The position numbers and the translations under genes are program-made. 60,180 bases of DNA from an uncultured Lachnospiraceae bacterium (GTDB lineage Bacteria; Bacillota; Clostridia; Lachnospirales; Lachnospiraceae): contig CAKRIL010000020.1 in NCBI GenBank assembly GCA_934343915.1, positions 1-60,180 on the forward strand, read 5' to 3'. Under the pieces are notes generated by a model. That model searched no databases and had not been told where the DNA came from. It saw only the letters and a list, made by a program, of their open reading frames with translations. Of the stretch, positions 17,824 through 26,689 are shown piece after piece (positions within the stretch are counted from its first letter, which is position 1; each line of letters begins with the position of its first letter).

Positions 17824-17852
17824 TTGCTTTTTTCTTCCTTATCTGTTATTAT
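17824..17852 (+). promoter_or_regulatory. Promoter of tRNA-Leu
   Basis: TTGCTT (17824-17829) and TATTAT (17847-17852) with a 17-base spacer, ending ten bases before the mature tRNA. Confidence 0.6.
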
Positions 17853-17862
17853 GTACAAGTGC

Positions 17863-17945
17863 GCGGATGTGGCGAAATGGCAGACGCAGCAGACTCAAAA
17901 TCTGCCGATGGCAACATCGTGCGGGTTCGACTCCCGCCATCCGCA
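17863..17945 (+). tRNA. tRNA-Leu (anticodon CAA)
   Basis: An 83-base class II tRNA. The acceptor stem GCGGATG pairs with CATCCGC, and A is the discriminator base, as expected for leucine. The anticodon stem GCAGA/TCTGC encloses the loop CTCAAAA, giving anticodon CAA, which reads UUG. A long variable arm (CGATGGCAACATCG) and a T arm GCGGG-TTCGACT-CCCGC follow. CCA is not encoded. It is a single-gene unit with its own promoter and terminator, and is the only RNA gene of a standard class in the window. Confidence 0.96.
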
Positions 17946-17950
17946 CTAAA

Positions 17951-17980
17951 AAATAACCGCGGTTGATTCCGCGGTTATTT
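17951..17980. terminator. Bidirectional terminator between tRNA-Leu and the Nudix gene
   Basis: Twelve-base stem (17951-17962 with 17969-17980) with a GC-rich core ACCGCGG. T-runs occur on both strands because the stem base is A/T, so it can end both the tRNA transcript and the convergent Nudix transcript (stop at 18008). Confidence 0.88.
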
Positions 17981-18007
17981 TTTGTTCATCATAAGTGGCG
18001 AATATGA

Positions 18008-18460
18008 CTAATAATACTTTCTGTTACCCCACAGATTCGCTTTCTTGAGTTCAAGATACTCTGCATACGCCTTCTCTAAAATCTGCTTCTCATTGGAGAA
18101 CTTGAGAAGATGATATGCTTCATGGAACTTGTAATATCCCGAATCCTCGAAAAATTCCTCCTTCTGCGGCTTACTGTAATAGCTGTCAGCCATCATCAGA
18201 TACCAGTGGACTTCCTTGTCCACCACATCCGACGGCACCGAGAACGTGTACTGGCTTCTGCCTACATACTTGATAATCTGGGCTGATACTCCTGTCTCTT
18301 CCTTCACTTCACGAAGAGCCGTCTCCTTATAATCTTCGCCTTCCTCAACGGTTCCCTTCGGAAGCACCCAGCCTTCATACTTGTTCCTGTAATTCTTATA
18401 TAGAACAAGTATCTTTCCTCTGAATATAACCACACCGCCACAGCTCGTTGCTTCTATCAC
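18008..18460 (-). CDS. Nudix hydrolase
   Basis: A 150-residue soluble pyrophosphohydrolase. The Nudix box is complete: GTVEEGEDYKETALREVKEE followed by TG. I place the start at a GTG codon (18460), reading MIEATSCGGVVIFRGK, because an AGGAGG site lies seven bases upstream; the longer frame starting at another GTG (18490) has no ribosome site. The substrate is unknown; candidates are nucleoside or dinucleoside polyphosphates or capped RNA. It has its own promoter over the end of the SEDS-PBP gene and ends at the shared terminator at 17951-17980. Confidence 0.9.
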   Translation of the reverse strand: MIEATSCGGVVIFRGKILVLYKNYRNKYEGWVLPKGTVEEGEDYKETALREVKEETGVSAQIIKYVGRSQYTFSVPSDVVDKEVHWYLMMADSYYSKPQKEEFFEDSGYYKFHEAYHLLKFSNEKQILEKAYAEYLELKKANLWGNRKYY

Positions 18461-18505
18461 TGCAATGCCTCCTGTATCATGGTGTGTCACATATGACTTG
18501 TATAT

Positions 18506-18534
18506 AGTATAAACCAGTTTTCACACAATATCAA
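18506..18534 (-). promoter_or_regulatory. Nudix promoter overlapping the end of the SEDS-PBP gene
   Basis: Minus strand TTGATA (18529-18534) and TATACT (18506-18511), 17 bases apart. The -35 hexamer covers the stop codon of the upstream gene (18531). No terminator separates the two genes, so the Nudix gene may also be read through. Confidence 0.65.
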
Positions 18535-21302
18535 TGATTTTTATTGTACCATGCATCAAAAATATCTCTTGCCACGTTGACCGCATATCTGTCGGGTGCT
18601 CCGTTTTTGTTGTAGCCTTCAAGCACCACGCTCACAATAATTTCCGGCTCCTCCTCTGACATATAGCCGACGAACAGCGAATGTTCATAGCCCTGTGTTC
18701 CATACTGTGCCGTTCCCGATTTGCCTCTTACCGAATATTCCGCATCCGAAAATACATGTGAGAAGCTGACATTGATGACACCTTCAAGATGCTCAGCAAG
18801 CATCTGCGCCTCCTCGCTGCTCATAACGCTGCCGTAATATTCACCGCCCGTGCTTCCGTCATATGAATACAGGCTGCTTCCCGACGGCGATAATATTCCG
18901 CTTACAATATACGGTTCATACAGCACACCGTCATTAGCCACAGCCTGCATTATTAACGCATTGTGAAGCGGCGTTATAAGCGTATTTCCCTGTCCGAAAC
19001 TTGTCTGCATTATCTCCCACTCCGACGATTCATCGGTAAGCGCGTACTGTGACCTGGCAGTCACGAGTCCTAGTCCATCGTGGTAATGAATCTCGTTGTT
19101 AAAAAGAAGCGCCTGTGCGGTATCAAGGCTCACATCCAAGTCCGTGTCAAGCCCCATCGTGATGAACGCGCCGTTGCATGAGTGGGCAAAGGCATTATAT
19201 GTGTCAACGCTTCCATGCGCCGTATGTCCGACACATGCTATTGATATATTATCCCTTGTAAATACACCATTACAGTCATACAAAAACTGTGTAAACCTGT
19301 CAAAGCTTCCACTCTCTGCGCAGTCCCTGTAATACGAAAGAAGCGTGACCGTCTTAAAGGTTGAGCCCGGCGGATACATTCCCGACACCGCCCTGTTGAG
19401 AAGCGGAGCATCCGCATCCGCGTCAACACCCTGTGTCATAAATGTGTTCGGGTTAAAATCAGGCTTGGAAACCATCGCTATGACTGCCCCGTTCCTGTCC
19501 ATGACAACCACTGCACCATCATTCTCTCCCAGCGCATTGTAGGCTGCAAGCTGCATATCGAAATCAAGTGTCGTCACCACGCTGTTGCCCCTGTACTTCT
19601 GCCCCGTGAGGTCGGCATGCAGCTTATTGTCAAATGTGTCACTGCTTCTTGAAAGCTGATAGTTAAGCATGCCCTCAAGCCCGGCACCCTCACCATAGGT
19701 ATAACCGACAACATGCGAGAACAGCCTTCCGTATGTGTATATTCTGTTCTCATCGCCATCCTCAGTATCAGTTAAGGCAAGCTCCTCCCCTGATGCCGCA
19801 TATATTGAGCCTCTGACAGTCTGCTCCTTCATCTTGCTTAACCTTCTGTTATATGTGCTGTCAAGCATGCTCTCATCAAATGAAGCAAGGCTGTATATAT
19901 AATAACCGCTTATCAGCAGCACAAGCACAAGGCTTCCTACAACCATTCGCGGAGAACGGACACTCACCTCAGCCTTCTCCGCTTCAAGATTCTTCGCAGC
20001 AACGCCCTGTATAATTGCAACCATAATCATCGAGCTTATAATCGAGCTTCCTCCGTAGCTTACGAACGGAAGGGTAACTCCGGTGCTCGGTATGCAGTTG
20101 ATTGTGCCTCCTATATTCAAAAAGCACTGGAATATATACATAATCGCAAATCCGCCGAGGAGCTGCCTGTTGAACATGTCCCTGCTCTCCGACAGAACCG
20201 TAATAATCTCAAGAAAAATATTAAGGCATACCATTATTACAAGAATACCGAACAACCCGCCGAATTCCTCCGATATTGCAGGAAAGATAAAGTCCTTCGT
20301 GACAACAGGAATCGAGCCCGGAAGCCCCTTGGTAAGTCCTGTTCCAAACCATCCGCCGTTGCCTATCGCATATATTGACTGGACAAGCTGATATCCCTTG
20401 CCATCAATATACTTGAACGGATTAAGCCATACATCTACACGAACACGAACATGTGACACAAGAAAATATGCTCCGACTCCCGCGATAATGCCGCACACGC
20501 CTCCGAGAATCAGATACCTGTGCTTGTGTGTCGCATCGTACAGCATTACAACATATGTTACATAGAATATAAGTGCCGCTCCGAGGTCATTCGATGCCAC
20601 AAGTATGAGCACATGTGCAGCAGCACATATTGACGTTATGATAATTCTCTGCAATGATTTGCCCTTATACAGCATACAGGCAATGAACATCACATAGGTA
20701 AGCTTCACAAATTCTGACGGCTGGAGCGAAAATCCACCTATATTAATCGAGAGATTTGCCCCATACACGGTATTTCCCATAATGAGGACAAAGCCAAGCA
20801 GTAATATTCCGACTACACAGTACAGAACATCCAGCTTTATAAGAAAGTGCAGCTTTTCCACAATCACGGGAACCAGCAGCAGTATCATCGTTCCCGCCCA
20901 TATCAGAACATACTGCCTTATAAGCTTATCCGTATCAAGCCTCGCCAGTATTATCATTCCGACACACATTAAGAATGCCATGTCATTTAACAGTATCCTG
21001 TTGCACTTTTTGTATATCATCGGAAAGATATTTAACAGGAAGAAAAAGTAAAACAGCTCCATAAAAAGGAACACTATAAACAGAAAGTCCTGCCTGTTAA
21101 GAAAAAGCACAATATTTCCCATGACAGTCATGCACAGCACAATGATTATCTGCACTATGCCTTTTCTGAGCTTACCCTGCTCACGCCTTTTTTTATAAAA
21201 TACATGCCCCAAAAATCCATGAAGGCAGAACACTGCTCCAAGCAATATAAATAAATATTTTGATACCGCAGTAATTATACTGATGGTTGTTGTACTGTTC
21301 AA
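18531..21302 (-). CDS. Fused SEDS glycosyltransferase and class B penicillin-binding protein
   Basis: A 923-residue membrane protein joining two enzymes normally encoded apart. Residues 1-430 are an FtsW/RodA/SpoVE polymerase with about ten or more membrane segments and motifs such as GGFSLQPSEFVKL and LPFVSYGGSS. After a linking membrane segment near 440-460, residues 470-923 form a short transpeptidase with Ser647-x-x-Lys650 (GSTFK), Ser708-Cys-Asn710 and Lys861-Ser-Gly-Thr. It should therefore both polymerise lipid II and crosslink it outside the membrane. The start is TTG (21302), directly after the U32 stop, with AGAGGAG upstream; no ATG is available nearby. Confidence 0.92.
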   Translation of the reverse strand: MNSTTTISIITAVSKYLFILLGAVFCLHGFLGHVFYKKRREQGKLRKGIVQIIIVLCMTVMGNIVLFLNRQDFLFIVFLFMELFYFFFLLNIFPMIYKKCNRILLNDMAFLMCVGMIILARLDTDKLIRQYVLIWAGTMILLLVPVIVEKLHFLIKLDVLYCVVGILLLGFVLIMGNTVYGANLSINIGGFSLQPSEFVKLTYVMFIACMLYKGKSLQRIIITSICAAAHVLILVASNDLGAALIFYVTYVVMLYDATHKHRYLILGGVCGIIAGVGAYFLVSHVRVRVDVWLNPFKYIDGKGYQLVQSIYAIGNGGWFGTGLTKGLPGSIPVVTKDFIFPAISEEFGGLFGILVIMVCLNIFLEIITVLSESRDMFNRQLLGGFAIMYIFQCFLNIGGTINCIPSTGVTLPFVSYGGSSIISSMIMVAIIQGVAAKNLEAEKAEVSVRSPRMVVGSLVLVLLISGYYIYSLASFDESMLDSTYNRRLSKMKEQTVRGSIYAASGEELALTDTEDGDENRIYTYGRLFSHVVGYTYGEGAGLEGMLNYQLSRSSDTFDNKLHADLTGQKYRGNSVVTTLDFDMQLAAYNALGENDGAVVVMDRNGAVIAMVSKPDFNPNTFMTQGVDADADAPLLNRAVSGMYPPGSTFKTVTLLSYYRDCAESGSFDRFTQFLYDCNGVFTRDNISIACVGHTAHGSVDTYNAFAHSCNGAFITMGLDTDLDVSLDTAQALLFNNEIHYHDGLGLVTARSQYALTDESSEWEIMQTSFGQGNTLITPLHNALIMQAVANDGVLYEPYIVSGILSPSGSSLYSYDGSTGGEYYGSVMSSEEAQMLAEHLEGVINVSFSHVFSDAEYSVRGKSGTAQYGTQGYEHSLFVGYMSEEEPEIIVSVVLEGYNKNGAPDRYAVNVARDIFDAWYNKNH

Positions 21303-23777
21303 TTAATCCACTCCTCTGTTATAATGCCCTCTTGTATATCCGTCATTCCCATTTACAGGCTCAGGCGAGCTTCCCTTTAGTGCCTTCAGTGAAAGCATAA
21401 GCACGTCATACACTTCATCTTCATTTTCAACAGAAAATGCCGCTCTCATACCATCAACACCCATATTCTTAAGCTCATCAAGCTTATCAAGCAGATATTC
21501 CGGAACACTGTTGTATATGAGGTTGTAGCAGTAATAACAGCTGTTGACGGCTGAAAGTGTCTTGCCCTTCCTGTCTTTTAAGCTGTATACTCCCGCTCTG
21601 CCGCAAGGCTTCTCCTTAGATGTATACTTAAGTGTACAGCCCGCTGTCACCATAAGCGGAACATATCCGTACACAAGCTTTTCCGTATATACATTTTCAG
21701 ACTTAAGGCTCTTGCATAAGCCTCTCAGCTGTCCTGCATTGAGCTCCTCCGACAGGGTAAAATCCGTTATTCCAAGTCTCTTGTACTCCGCCAAAGCCTC
21801 TCTGTTATAGGTATACATATTGTAATCTGCCATGATTCTGCCGTCATAGTGCTCATACAAGCCCCTATCCTTCACATACATAAGCTCCTCCGGGCTCCTT
21901 ATCAGCATACCGTCAAAGCCGGCATTCTCTATATCCCTAAGCCGCCCGTCATACATTGATACAGTATTCTTTCTGAAAATGTACGGCATGGCAATATATG
22001 TCTTAATGCATTCTTCCTTACTGCCGGAATTATATTCATCTATCATGCGCTTCATATTAAGCACGCCGTCGATTCCTTCAAGCTCCGTCGCAAGATACAC
22101 CCTTGCTATACCGCCTTCATTCCCTGCTGCCTTTAATACCGCACTGAGCTGCTCCTTTTTCATTACCAGCACACTCAGCTTTCCCGTGCAGTCATTTTCC
22201 TCCTTGTGTGAGGGACATGACAAAACAGCTTTAGCAGGACATACATTATCTTCAGCTCTGTCAAGCGAGCCGTCGATTATCCTGTTCTCAAGCTCAGTCA
22301 ATGCATTTCTTCTCATATCATTGAGAAGCTTCACCGGCACAAAGGTATTGTCCCCGATAATAGTGGATATATCTTCATCATCACACGAAAACACCGTTGT
22401 TCCGAGCTTTTTAAGCTGCTTAAGGACATCCGTCCTCACTGCCGGATGCTTGTCCGATGTCTCAAGAATATCCGAATATACCGTAACCTCATGATTATCT
22501 GCTGTCCCTGCGGTGCTTTCATGCTTAAGGCATACAGTAAGTGCTGCCTTTTCGCCCGGTTTAAGATATGCGCTCATCTTCACCGGAAGTTTCACATCAT
22601 TATCAATATATTTTTCCCGCAATTTTGCAATAAGAGTATTGTTTCTGGTTCTGTACACCATTGTCGAATTCTTTACGTTCTTGGAAATGCTCTTCGGAAC
22701 AGCTATCCTGTCGTCCTTCTTCGCACCTGGCACCGTGTACTCACTGCCGTCACAAAGCTCAAGCACGTCCCCAGCATTAACCGCCTCAGTGAGCAAAATC
22801 TCACCGTTCTTAAAGCTTCCCACGGCAATTCCCTGATGATTAGGTCTGTCAAAGGTCATCATGTTTTTATCATTATGTGAAAAATAATAACCCTTGCAGA
22901 AGCCGCCTCTGTTGTATAAGTCCATAAGCTCCTTAATATCGTTCTTATCGACATGGAAGCCTTCACGTCCCTTTTCAAGGTACATATCGACATACTTTCT
23001 GTATGCCGCCGTGACACCCGCGACATATTCCGGACTCTTCATTCTACCCTCAATCTTGAGCGAATACACACCTGCCTCCAATATATCCGGAACAGCCTCT
23101 ATCGTACACATATCCTTGGGGCTGAGCAGATATCTGTCATTGATGCCGTTCGCGCTGTACATAAGTCTGCACGGTTGCGCGCATCTTCCCCTGTTGCCGC
23201 TTCTTCCGCCTATCATACTGCTTAAAAGGCACTGTCCCGAATAGCAGTAGCACAGCGCACCATGCACGAAGCTCTCTATCTCAACATCCACATTGTCATG
23301 TATATCCTTAATCTCAGCCGCGGACAATTCTCTGGCAGTCACTACTCTTGATGCCCCCATATCCTTCAAAAGCCCGGCACCATATCTGCCCGTAATCGTC
23401 ATCTGTGTGCTGGCATGGAGTGCAAGCCCCGGAAAGCTGTCCCTCAGCACGGAGAATACACCGTAATCCTGCACGATGGCAGCATCCAGCCCCGCTTCAT
23501 AATATGGTCTTATATAATCAGTCAGTTTAATTATCTCGTCATTTCTTAACAGCGTATTGACAGTCAGGTAGACCTTTTTTCCATACAGGTGTGCCGTCTT
23601 AATCGCCCGCAAAAGCTCCTCTTCATCAAAATTTCCGGCGAATGCTCTTGCACCGAACATGCTTCCTCCAAGATACACCGCATCCGCTCCCGCATTGAGC
23701 GCCGCCCTGAAGCACTCATAGGTTCCGGCAGGTGCAAGTATCTCCGCCTGTGTTGTATCATTATATCTGTACGCCAT
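21303..23777 (-). CDS. U32 family peptidase with DUF3656 domain
   Basis: An 824-residue protein. The N-terminal U32 domain opens AEILAPAGTYECFRAALNAG and has VHGALCYCYSGQCLLSS and GRSGNRGRCAQPCR, the family signature with conserved Cys residues. A DUF3656-type middle domain follows at about 380-490, then a second U32-like half with YGYVPLM and CYYCYNL Cys-containing stretches. Related U32 proteins act in tRNA or 23S rRNA hydroxylation or as collagenases; the substrate here is unknown. The start is at MAYRYNDTTQ, behind CGGAGG; the frame extends 20 codons further up, but only across the zapA terminator. It abuts the SEDS-PBP gene. Confidence 0.9.
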   Translation of the reverse strand: MAYRYNDTTQAEILAPAGTYECFRAALNAGADAVYLGGSMFGARAFAGNFDEEELLRAIKTAHLYGKKVYLTVNTLLRNDEIIKLTDYIRPYYEAGLDAAIVQDYGVFSVLRDSFPGLALHASTQMTITGRYGAGLLKDMGASRVVTARELSAAEIKDIHDNVDVEIESFVHGALCYCYSGQCLLSSMIGGRSGNRGRCAQPCRLMYSANGINDRYLLSPKDMCTIEAVPDILEAGVYSLKIEGRMKSPEYVAGVTAAYRKYVDMYLEKGREGFHVDKNDIKELMDLYNRGGFCKGYYFSHNDKNMMTFDRPNHQGIAVGSFKNGEILLTEAVNAGDVLELCDGSEYTVPGAKKDDRIAVPKSISKNVKNSTMVYRTRNNTLIAKLREKYIDNDVKLPVKMSAYLKPGEKAALTVCLKHESTAGTADNHEVTVYSDILETSDKHPAVRTDVLKQLKKLGTTVFSCDDEDISTIIGDNTFVPVKLLNDMRRNALTELENRIIDGSLDRAEDNVCPAKAVLSCPSHKEENDCTGKLSVLVMKKEQLSAVLKAAGNEGGIARVYLATELEGIDGVLNMKRMIDEYNSGSKEECIKTYIAMPYIFRKNTVSMYDGRLRDIENAGFDGMLIRSPEELMYVKDRGLYEHYDGRIMADYNMYTYNREALAEYKRLGITDFTLSEELNAGQLRGLCKSLKSENVYTEKLVYGYVPLMVTAGCTLKYTSKEKPCGRAGVYSLKDRKGKTLSAVNSCYYCYNLIYNSVPEYLLDKLDELKNMGVDGMRAAFSVENEDEVYDVLMLSLKALKGSSPEPVNGNDGYTRGHYNRGVD

Positions 23778-23803
23778 AACAGCCTCCGTATTAAAAGTAA
23801 AAA

Positions 23804-23828
23804 GGGGCTTTCCCTGCGGAAATCCCCC
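23804..23828 (-). terminator. Terminator after zapA
   Basis: A GC-rich hairpin (GGGG..TTTCC arms, loop GCA) followed on the minus strand by TTTTTACTTTT. It lies between the zapA stop (23834) and the U32 ribosome site, separating the two transcripts. Confidence 0.8.
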
Positions 23829-23833
23829 GATAA

Positions 23834-24238
23834 TCAATCCTTCGTATCCTTCTGTGTCTCCAGCTTGATAATAGTATTCTGATATTCCTGTATATCCTTC
23901 TTGAGCTGCTTAATCTCTCCGGCCTGATTGTCATACTTAATCTGGAGAGCGATAAGCTCATGCTTAAGGTCATAGATTTCTTTGTCCTTGCTCTCAAGGT
24001 CGCCTTCAAGAGTATCAGCTATCTTCTTAGCCTTAAAATAATCATCCGCTATATTCAGTTGGATCATAATGTTCTGAAGCTCCAAAGCCTGTCTTCTGAA
24101 TGATTCCGACTGCTTGCAATCCGTCAGCTTGTTATTCAGATAAGCCGCTACCTTCTGTAAATATTCCTGACTCTCGTAGCCGCTCAGTGTCAGCACCTTG
24201 CCGCCAATCAGCACTTCCGCCTCGTTCTTTGCCGACAT
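23834..24238 (-). CDS. zapA: Cell division protein ZapA
   Basis: A 134-residue cytoplasmic protein. The N-terminal ZapA domain (EVLIGGKVLTLSGYESQEYL) supports FtsZ ring assembly, and the C-terminal half is a long coiled coil (about 65-130, rich in Lys/Glu/Leu heptads). The start is ATG at 24238, with AAGGAG nine bases upstream; a GTG three codons earlier directly follows that site and is rejected. It has its own promoter and terminator, so it is a single-gene unit between trmO and U32, an order seen in related genomes. Confidence 0.93.
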   Translation of the reverse strand: MSAKNEAEVLIGGKVLTLSGYESQEYLQKVAAYLNNKLTDCKQSESFRRQALELQNIMIQLNIADDYFKAKKIADTLEGDLESKDKEIYDLKHELIALQIKYDNQAGEIKQLKKDIQEYQNTIIKLETQKDTKD

Positions 24239-24276
24239 ACAATCCACTCCTTATCCTTATTGTACATATATTGGTT

Positions 24277-24305
24277 AGTATAGCACAGAAATTATATCCA
24301 TACAA
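24277..24305 (-). promoter_or_regulatory. Promoter of zapA
   Basis: Minus strand TTGTAT (24300-24305) and TATACT (24277-24282), spacer 17 bases. It lies in the 127-base gap after trmO. Confidence 0.7.
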
Positions 24306-24365
24306 TAAAAATTTCCTACTTTTTCATATTCAATACTGTACTTCTCTGTCATTATGCTGCCTGAC

Positions 24366-25055
24366 TTACGCATTCTCATATGCCACAACCGTCAGTACTC
24401 CGTCCTTTACCCTGAACTTCACATTATGTCCTGCATATTTCATTCCATATATATGCTCCGAATCCCCTTTGGAATTCTTATATCCCGGTCTCGGATCCTG
24501 TGCTAACAGCTCTCTTATCTCACCATGCCCGTCAGCCAGTATCCTATCTTCGATATCAGCCGGAATCTCCACTGACAGCCTGTATTCCCTGACCTCGTCG
24601 GCAAAGCCGCCAAGCGCATCAGGATGACTGTCCGTATATGCGAGATACGGCTTAATGTCATAAATCGGTGTCCCGTCAAGCATGTCAACGCCCGACACAA
24701 TAAGCTCCGCTCCGTTCTCCGTGCCGCGGTGCACCTCTAACAGTCTCACACTTGACAAGCCTATCGGGTTCGGGCGAAACGGTGAACGTGTCGCGAACAC
24801 TCCCATATGTGTATTTCCGCCAAGTCTCGGCGGTCTGACCGTAGGACTCCACTCACTTCGAACACTCTTTGAGAACTTCCACACAAGCCACAGATACGAA
24901 TAACCTTCTATTCCGGTCAAAGCATCCTCATCACGGTACTCAGGCTCGAATACTATGCGCCCTACGCTGTCTGCTACTATTCCGCTCTGCCTAGGTATAC
25001 CGAACTTTTCCTCAAAATCCGTATAGATATGAGCGATTACCTTCATCTCATCCAT
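24366..25055 (-). CDS. trmO: tRNA t6A37 N6-methyltransferase
   Basis: A 229-residue enzyme of the TrmO (YaeB/TsaA) family, which uses S-adenosylmethionine to methylate N6-threonylcarbamoyladenosine at position 37 of certain tRNAs. The family core ATRSPFRPNPIGLSSVRL is complete, as are DMLDGTPIYDIKPYL and DPRPGY near the C-terminus. The start follows the ruvB stop by three bases, with AGG six bases upstream, so translation is probably coupled to ruvB. It is the last gene of the unknown gene-ruvA-ruvB-trmO group. Confidence 0.94.
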   Translation of the reverse strand: MDEMKVIAHIYTDFEEKFGIPRQSGIVADSVGRIVFEPEYRDEDALTGIEGYSYLWLVWKFSKSVRSEWSPTVRPPRLGGNTHMGVFATRSPFRPNPIGLSSVRLLEVHRGTENGAELIVSGVDMLDGTPIYDIKPYLAYTDSHPDALGGFADEVREYRLSVEIPADIEDRILADGHGEIRELLAQDPRPGYKNSKGDSEHIYGMKYAGHNVKFRVKDGVLTVVAYENA

Positions 25056-25058
25056 GGC

Positions 25059-26051
25059 TTACCTGCTTATGCCAAAGTGCTTATAGCACAGCTCCGTGGC
25101 GACACGTCCCTTAGGTGTGCGGTTGATAAGTCCGTTCTGGATAAGATACGGCTCATATACGTCCTCTATCGTTCCCGCATCCTCACCGATGGCTGCCGCA
25201 AGCGTGTCAAGTCCGACCGGTCCTCCGGAGAACTTTTCCATGATGGTTGACAATAACAGTCTGTCGCTTCGATCAAGTCCCATCGTATCTACATCCATCC
25301 TGTCAAGTGATGCCTTAGCCACCTCATAATCTATCTTACCATCATACTGAACCTGTGCAAAATCCCTCACCCGCTTAAGCAGTCTGTTGGCAAGTCTCGG
25401 TGTTCCCCTCGACCTTCTCGCCATCTCCTGTGCTCCCGCATCGTCTATCTCAACTCCGAGCACCTGTGCCGAACGAAGTATAATGCTCTTAAGCTCACTC
25501 TCGGTATAAAAATCCATCTTGCATATGACACCGAAGCGGTCTCTTAGCGGTGCCGTTAAAAGTCCCGCTCTTGTTGTGGCACCCACAAGCGTGAACTTAG
25601 GAAGGTCAAGACGTATCGAACGCGCTGACGAACCCTTTCCAATCATAATATCAATCGCAAAGTCCTCCATGGCAGGATACAGAACCTCCTCAACCTGCCT
25701 GTTAAGTCTGTGAATCTCATCCACGAAGAGCAGATCCCCCTCCTGCAGATTGTTAAGGATTGCCGCCATATCTCCCGGCTTCTCAATCGCCGGACCGGAT
25801 GTGACCTTGATATGCACTCCCATCTCATTCGCGATGATGCCTGCAAGTGTTGTCTTGCCAAGTCCCGGTGGTCCGTAGAACAGGCAGTGGTCAAGTGCCT
25901 CCTGTCTGCTCTTAGCCGCCTCAATATATACCTTAAGATTCTTTTTCACCTTCTCCTGACCGATGTAATCTGCCAGTGCAAGCGGTCGAAGACTTGACTC
26001 AATAGGCATATCCTCTTCCGTAAATTCAGTGGAAATCATCCTCTTTTCCAT
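25059..26051 (-). CDS. ruvB: Holliday junction branch migration ATPase RuvB
   Basis: A 330-residue AAA+ hexameric motor that drives branch migration of Holliday junctions with RuvA. Walker A is GPPGLGKTT (60-68), Walker B LLFVDEIHRL (106-115), sensor 1 LVGATTRAG and the arginine finger region APLRDRFG follow. The C-terminal winged helix (NGLINRTPKGRVAT) binds DNA. The start has AAGAGGT upstream. It lies 20 bases after ruvA. RuvC is not in the window, as expected for Firmicutes, which use RecU instead. Confidence 0.98.
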   Translation of the reverse strand: MEKRMISTEFTEEDMPIESSLRPLALADYIGQEKVKKNLKVYIEAAKSRQEALDHCLFYGPPGLGKTTLAGIIANEMGVHIKVTSGPAIEKPGDMAAILNNLQEGDLLFVDEIHRLNRQVEEVLYPAMEDFAIDIMIGKGSSARSIRLDLPKFTLVGATTRAGLLTAPLRDRFGVICKMDFYTESELKSIILRSAQVLGVEIDDAGAQEMARRSRGTPRLANRLLKRVRDFAQVQYDGKIDYEVAKASLDRMDVDTMGLDRSDRLLLSTIMEKFSGGPVGLDTLAAAIGEDAGTIEDVYEPYLIQNGLINRTPKGRVATELCYKHFGISR

Positions 26052-26071
26052 CTATAATTACCTCTTAATCT

Positions 26072-26680
26072 CTACATAAATGCAAGCTTCTTAAGTGCCG
26101 CCTTTAAAATCGTCTCGGAATCCATGCTCTGCACATTCTCTACCATTCTGACAGCTCTTGTCGCATCCGCTGCCGAATAGCCGAGCGATGTAAGCGCCAT
26201 AACTGCCTCAGCCGACGCTGTATCCGACATATCGGACTGTGAGACATATCCGTCACCGCTTCCGTCTAACACATCCTCAATCTTAAGCTTATCCTTAAGC
26301 TCGATTATAAGCTTCTGTGCCGTCTTGCTTCCGATTCCCGGAGCCTTGGATATGGTCTTTGAATCCCCTGCAAGAACCGCAAATCTTAAATCATCCGGAG
26401 AAAGTGCCGACAGTATGCCAAGCGCCCCCTTAGGTCCGATTCCGTTCACCGTGATAAGAAGCTTGAATATCTTAAGGTCATCCCTCGTAAGGAATCCGTA
26501 GAGGTCAAGAATGTCCTCCTTGACATACAGATATGTATGCACCTTAAGCTCACTTCCCACCGGAGGAAGCTTGTCCAGTATCGAACCCGGCATCATTATC
26601 GAAAAGCCCATTCCATGATGGTCCAACACTATGGAATTATCCGTAACCTCAACTAATTCGCCCTTAATATATGAAATCAT
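26072..26680 (-). CDS. ruvA: Holliday junction DNA-binding protein RuvA
   Basis: A 202-residue protein that binds four-way junctions as a tetramer and recruits RuvB. Domain I is an OB fold (MISYIKGELVEVTDNSIVLD). Domain II has the two helix-hairpin-helix motifs (LITVNGIGPKGALGIL and KAPGIGSKTAQKLIIEL). Domain III at the C-terminus (VMALTSLGYSAADATRAV) contacts RuvB. It begins nine bases after the stop of the unknown gene at 26690 with only a weak ribosome site (GGTAGG), suggesting translational coupling to that gene. Confidence 0.97.
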   Translation of the reverse strand: MISYIKGELVEVTDNSIVLDHHGMGFSIMMPGSILDKLPPVGSELKVHTYLYVKEDILDLYGFLTRDDLKIFKLLITVNGIGPKGALGILSALSPDDLRFAVLAGDSKTISKAPGIGSKTAQKLIIELKDKLKIEDVLDGSGDGYVSQSDMSDTASAEAVMALTSLGYSAADATRAVRMVENVQSMDSETILKAALKKLAFM

Positions 26681-26689
26681 ATCAAAAAC

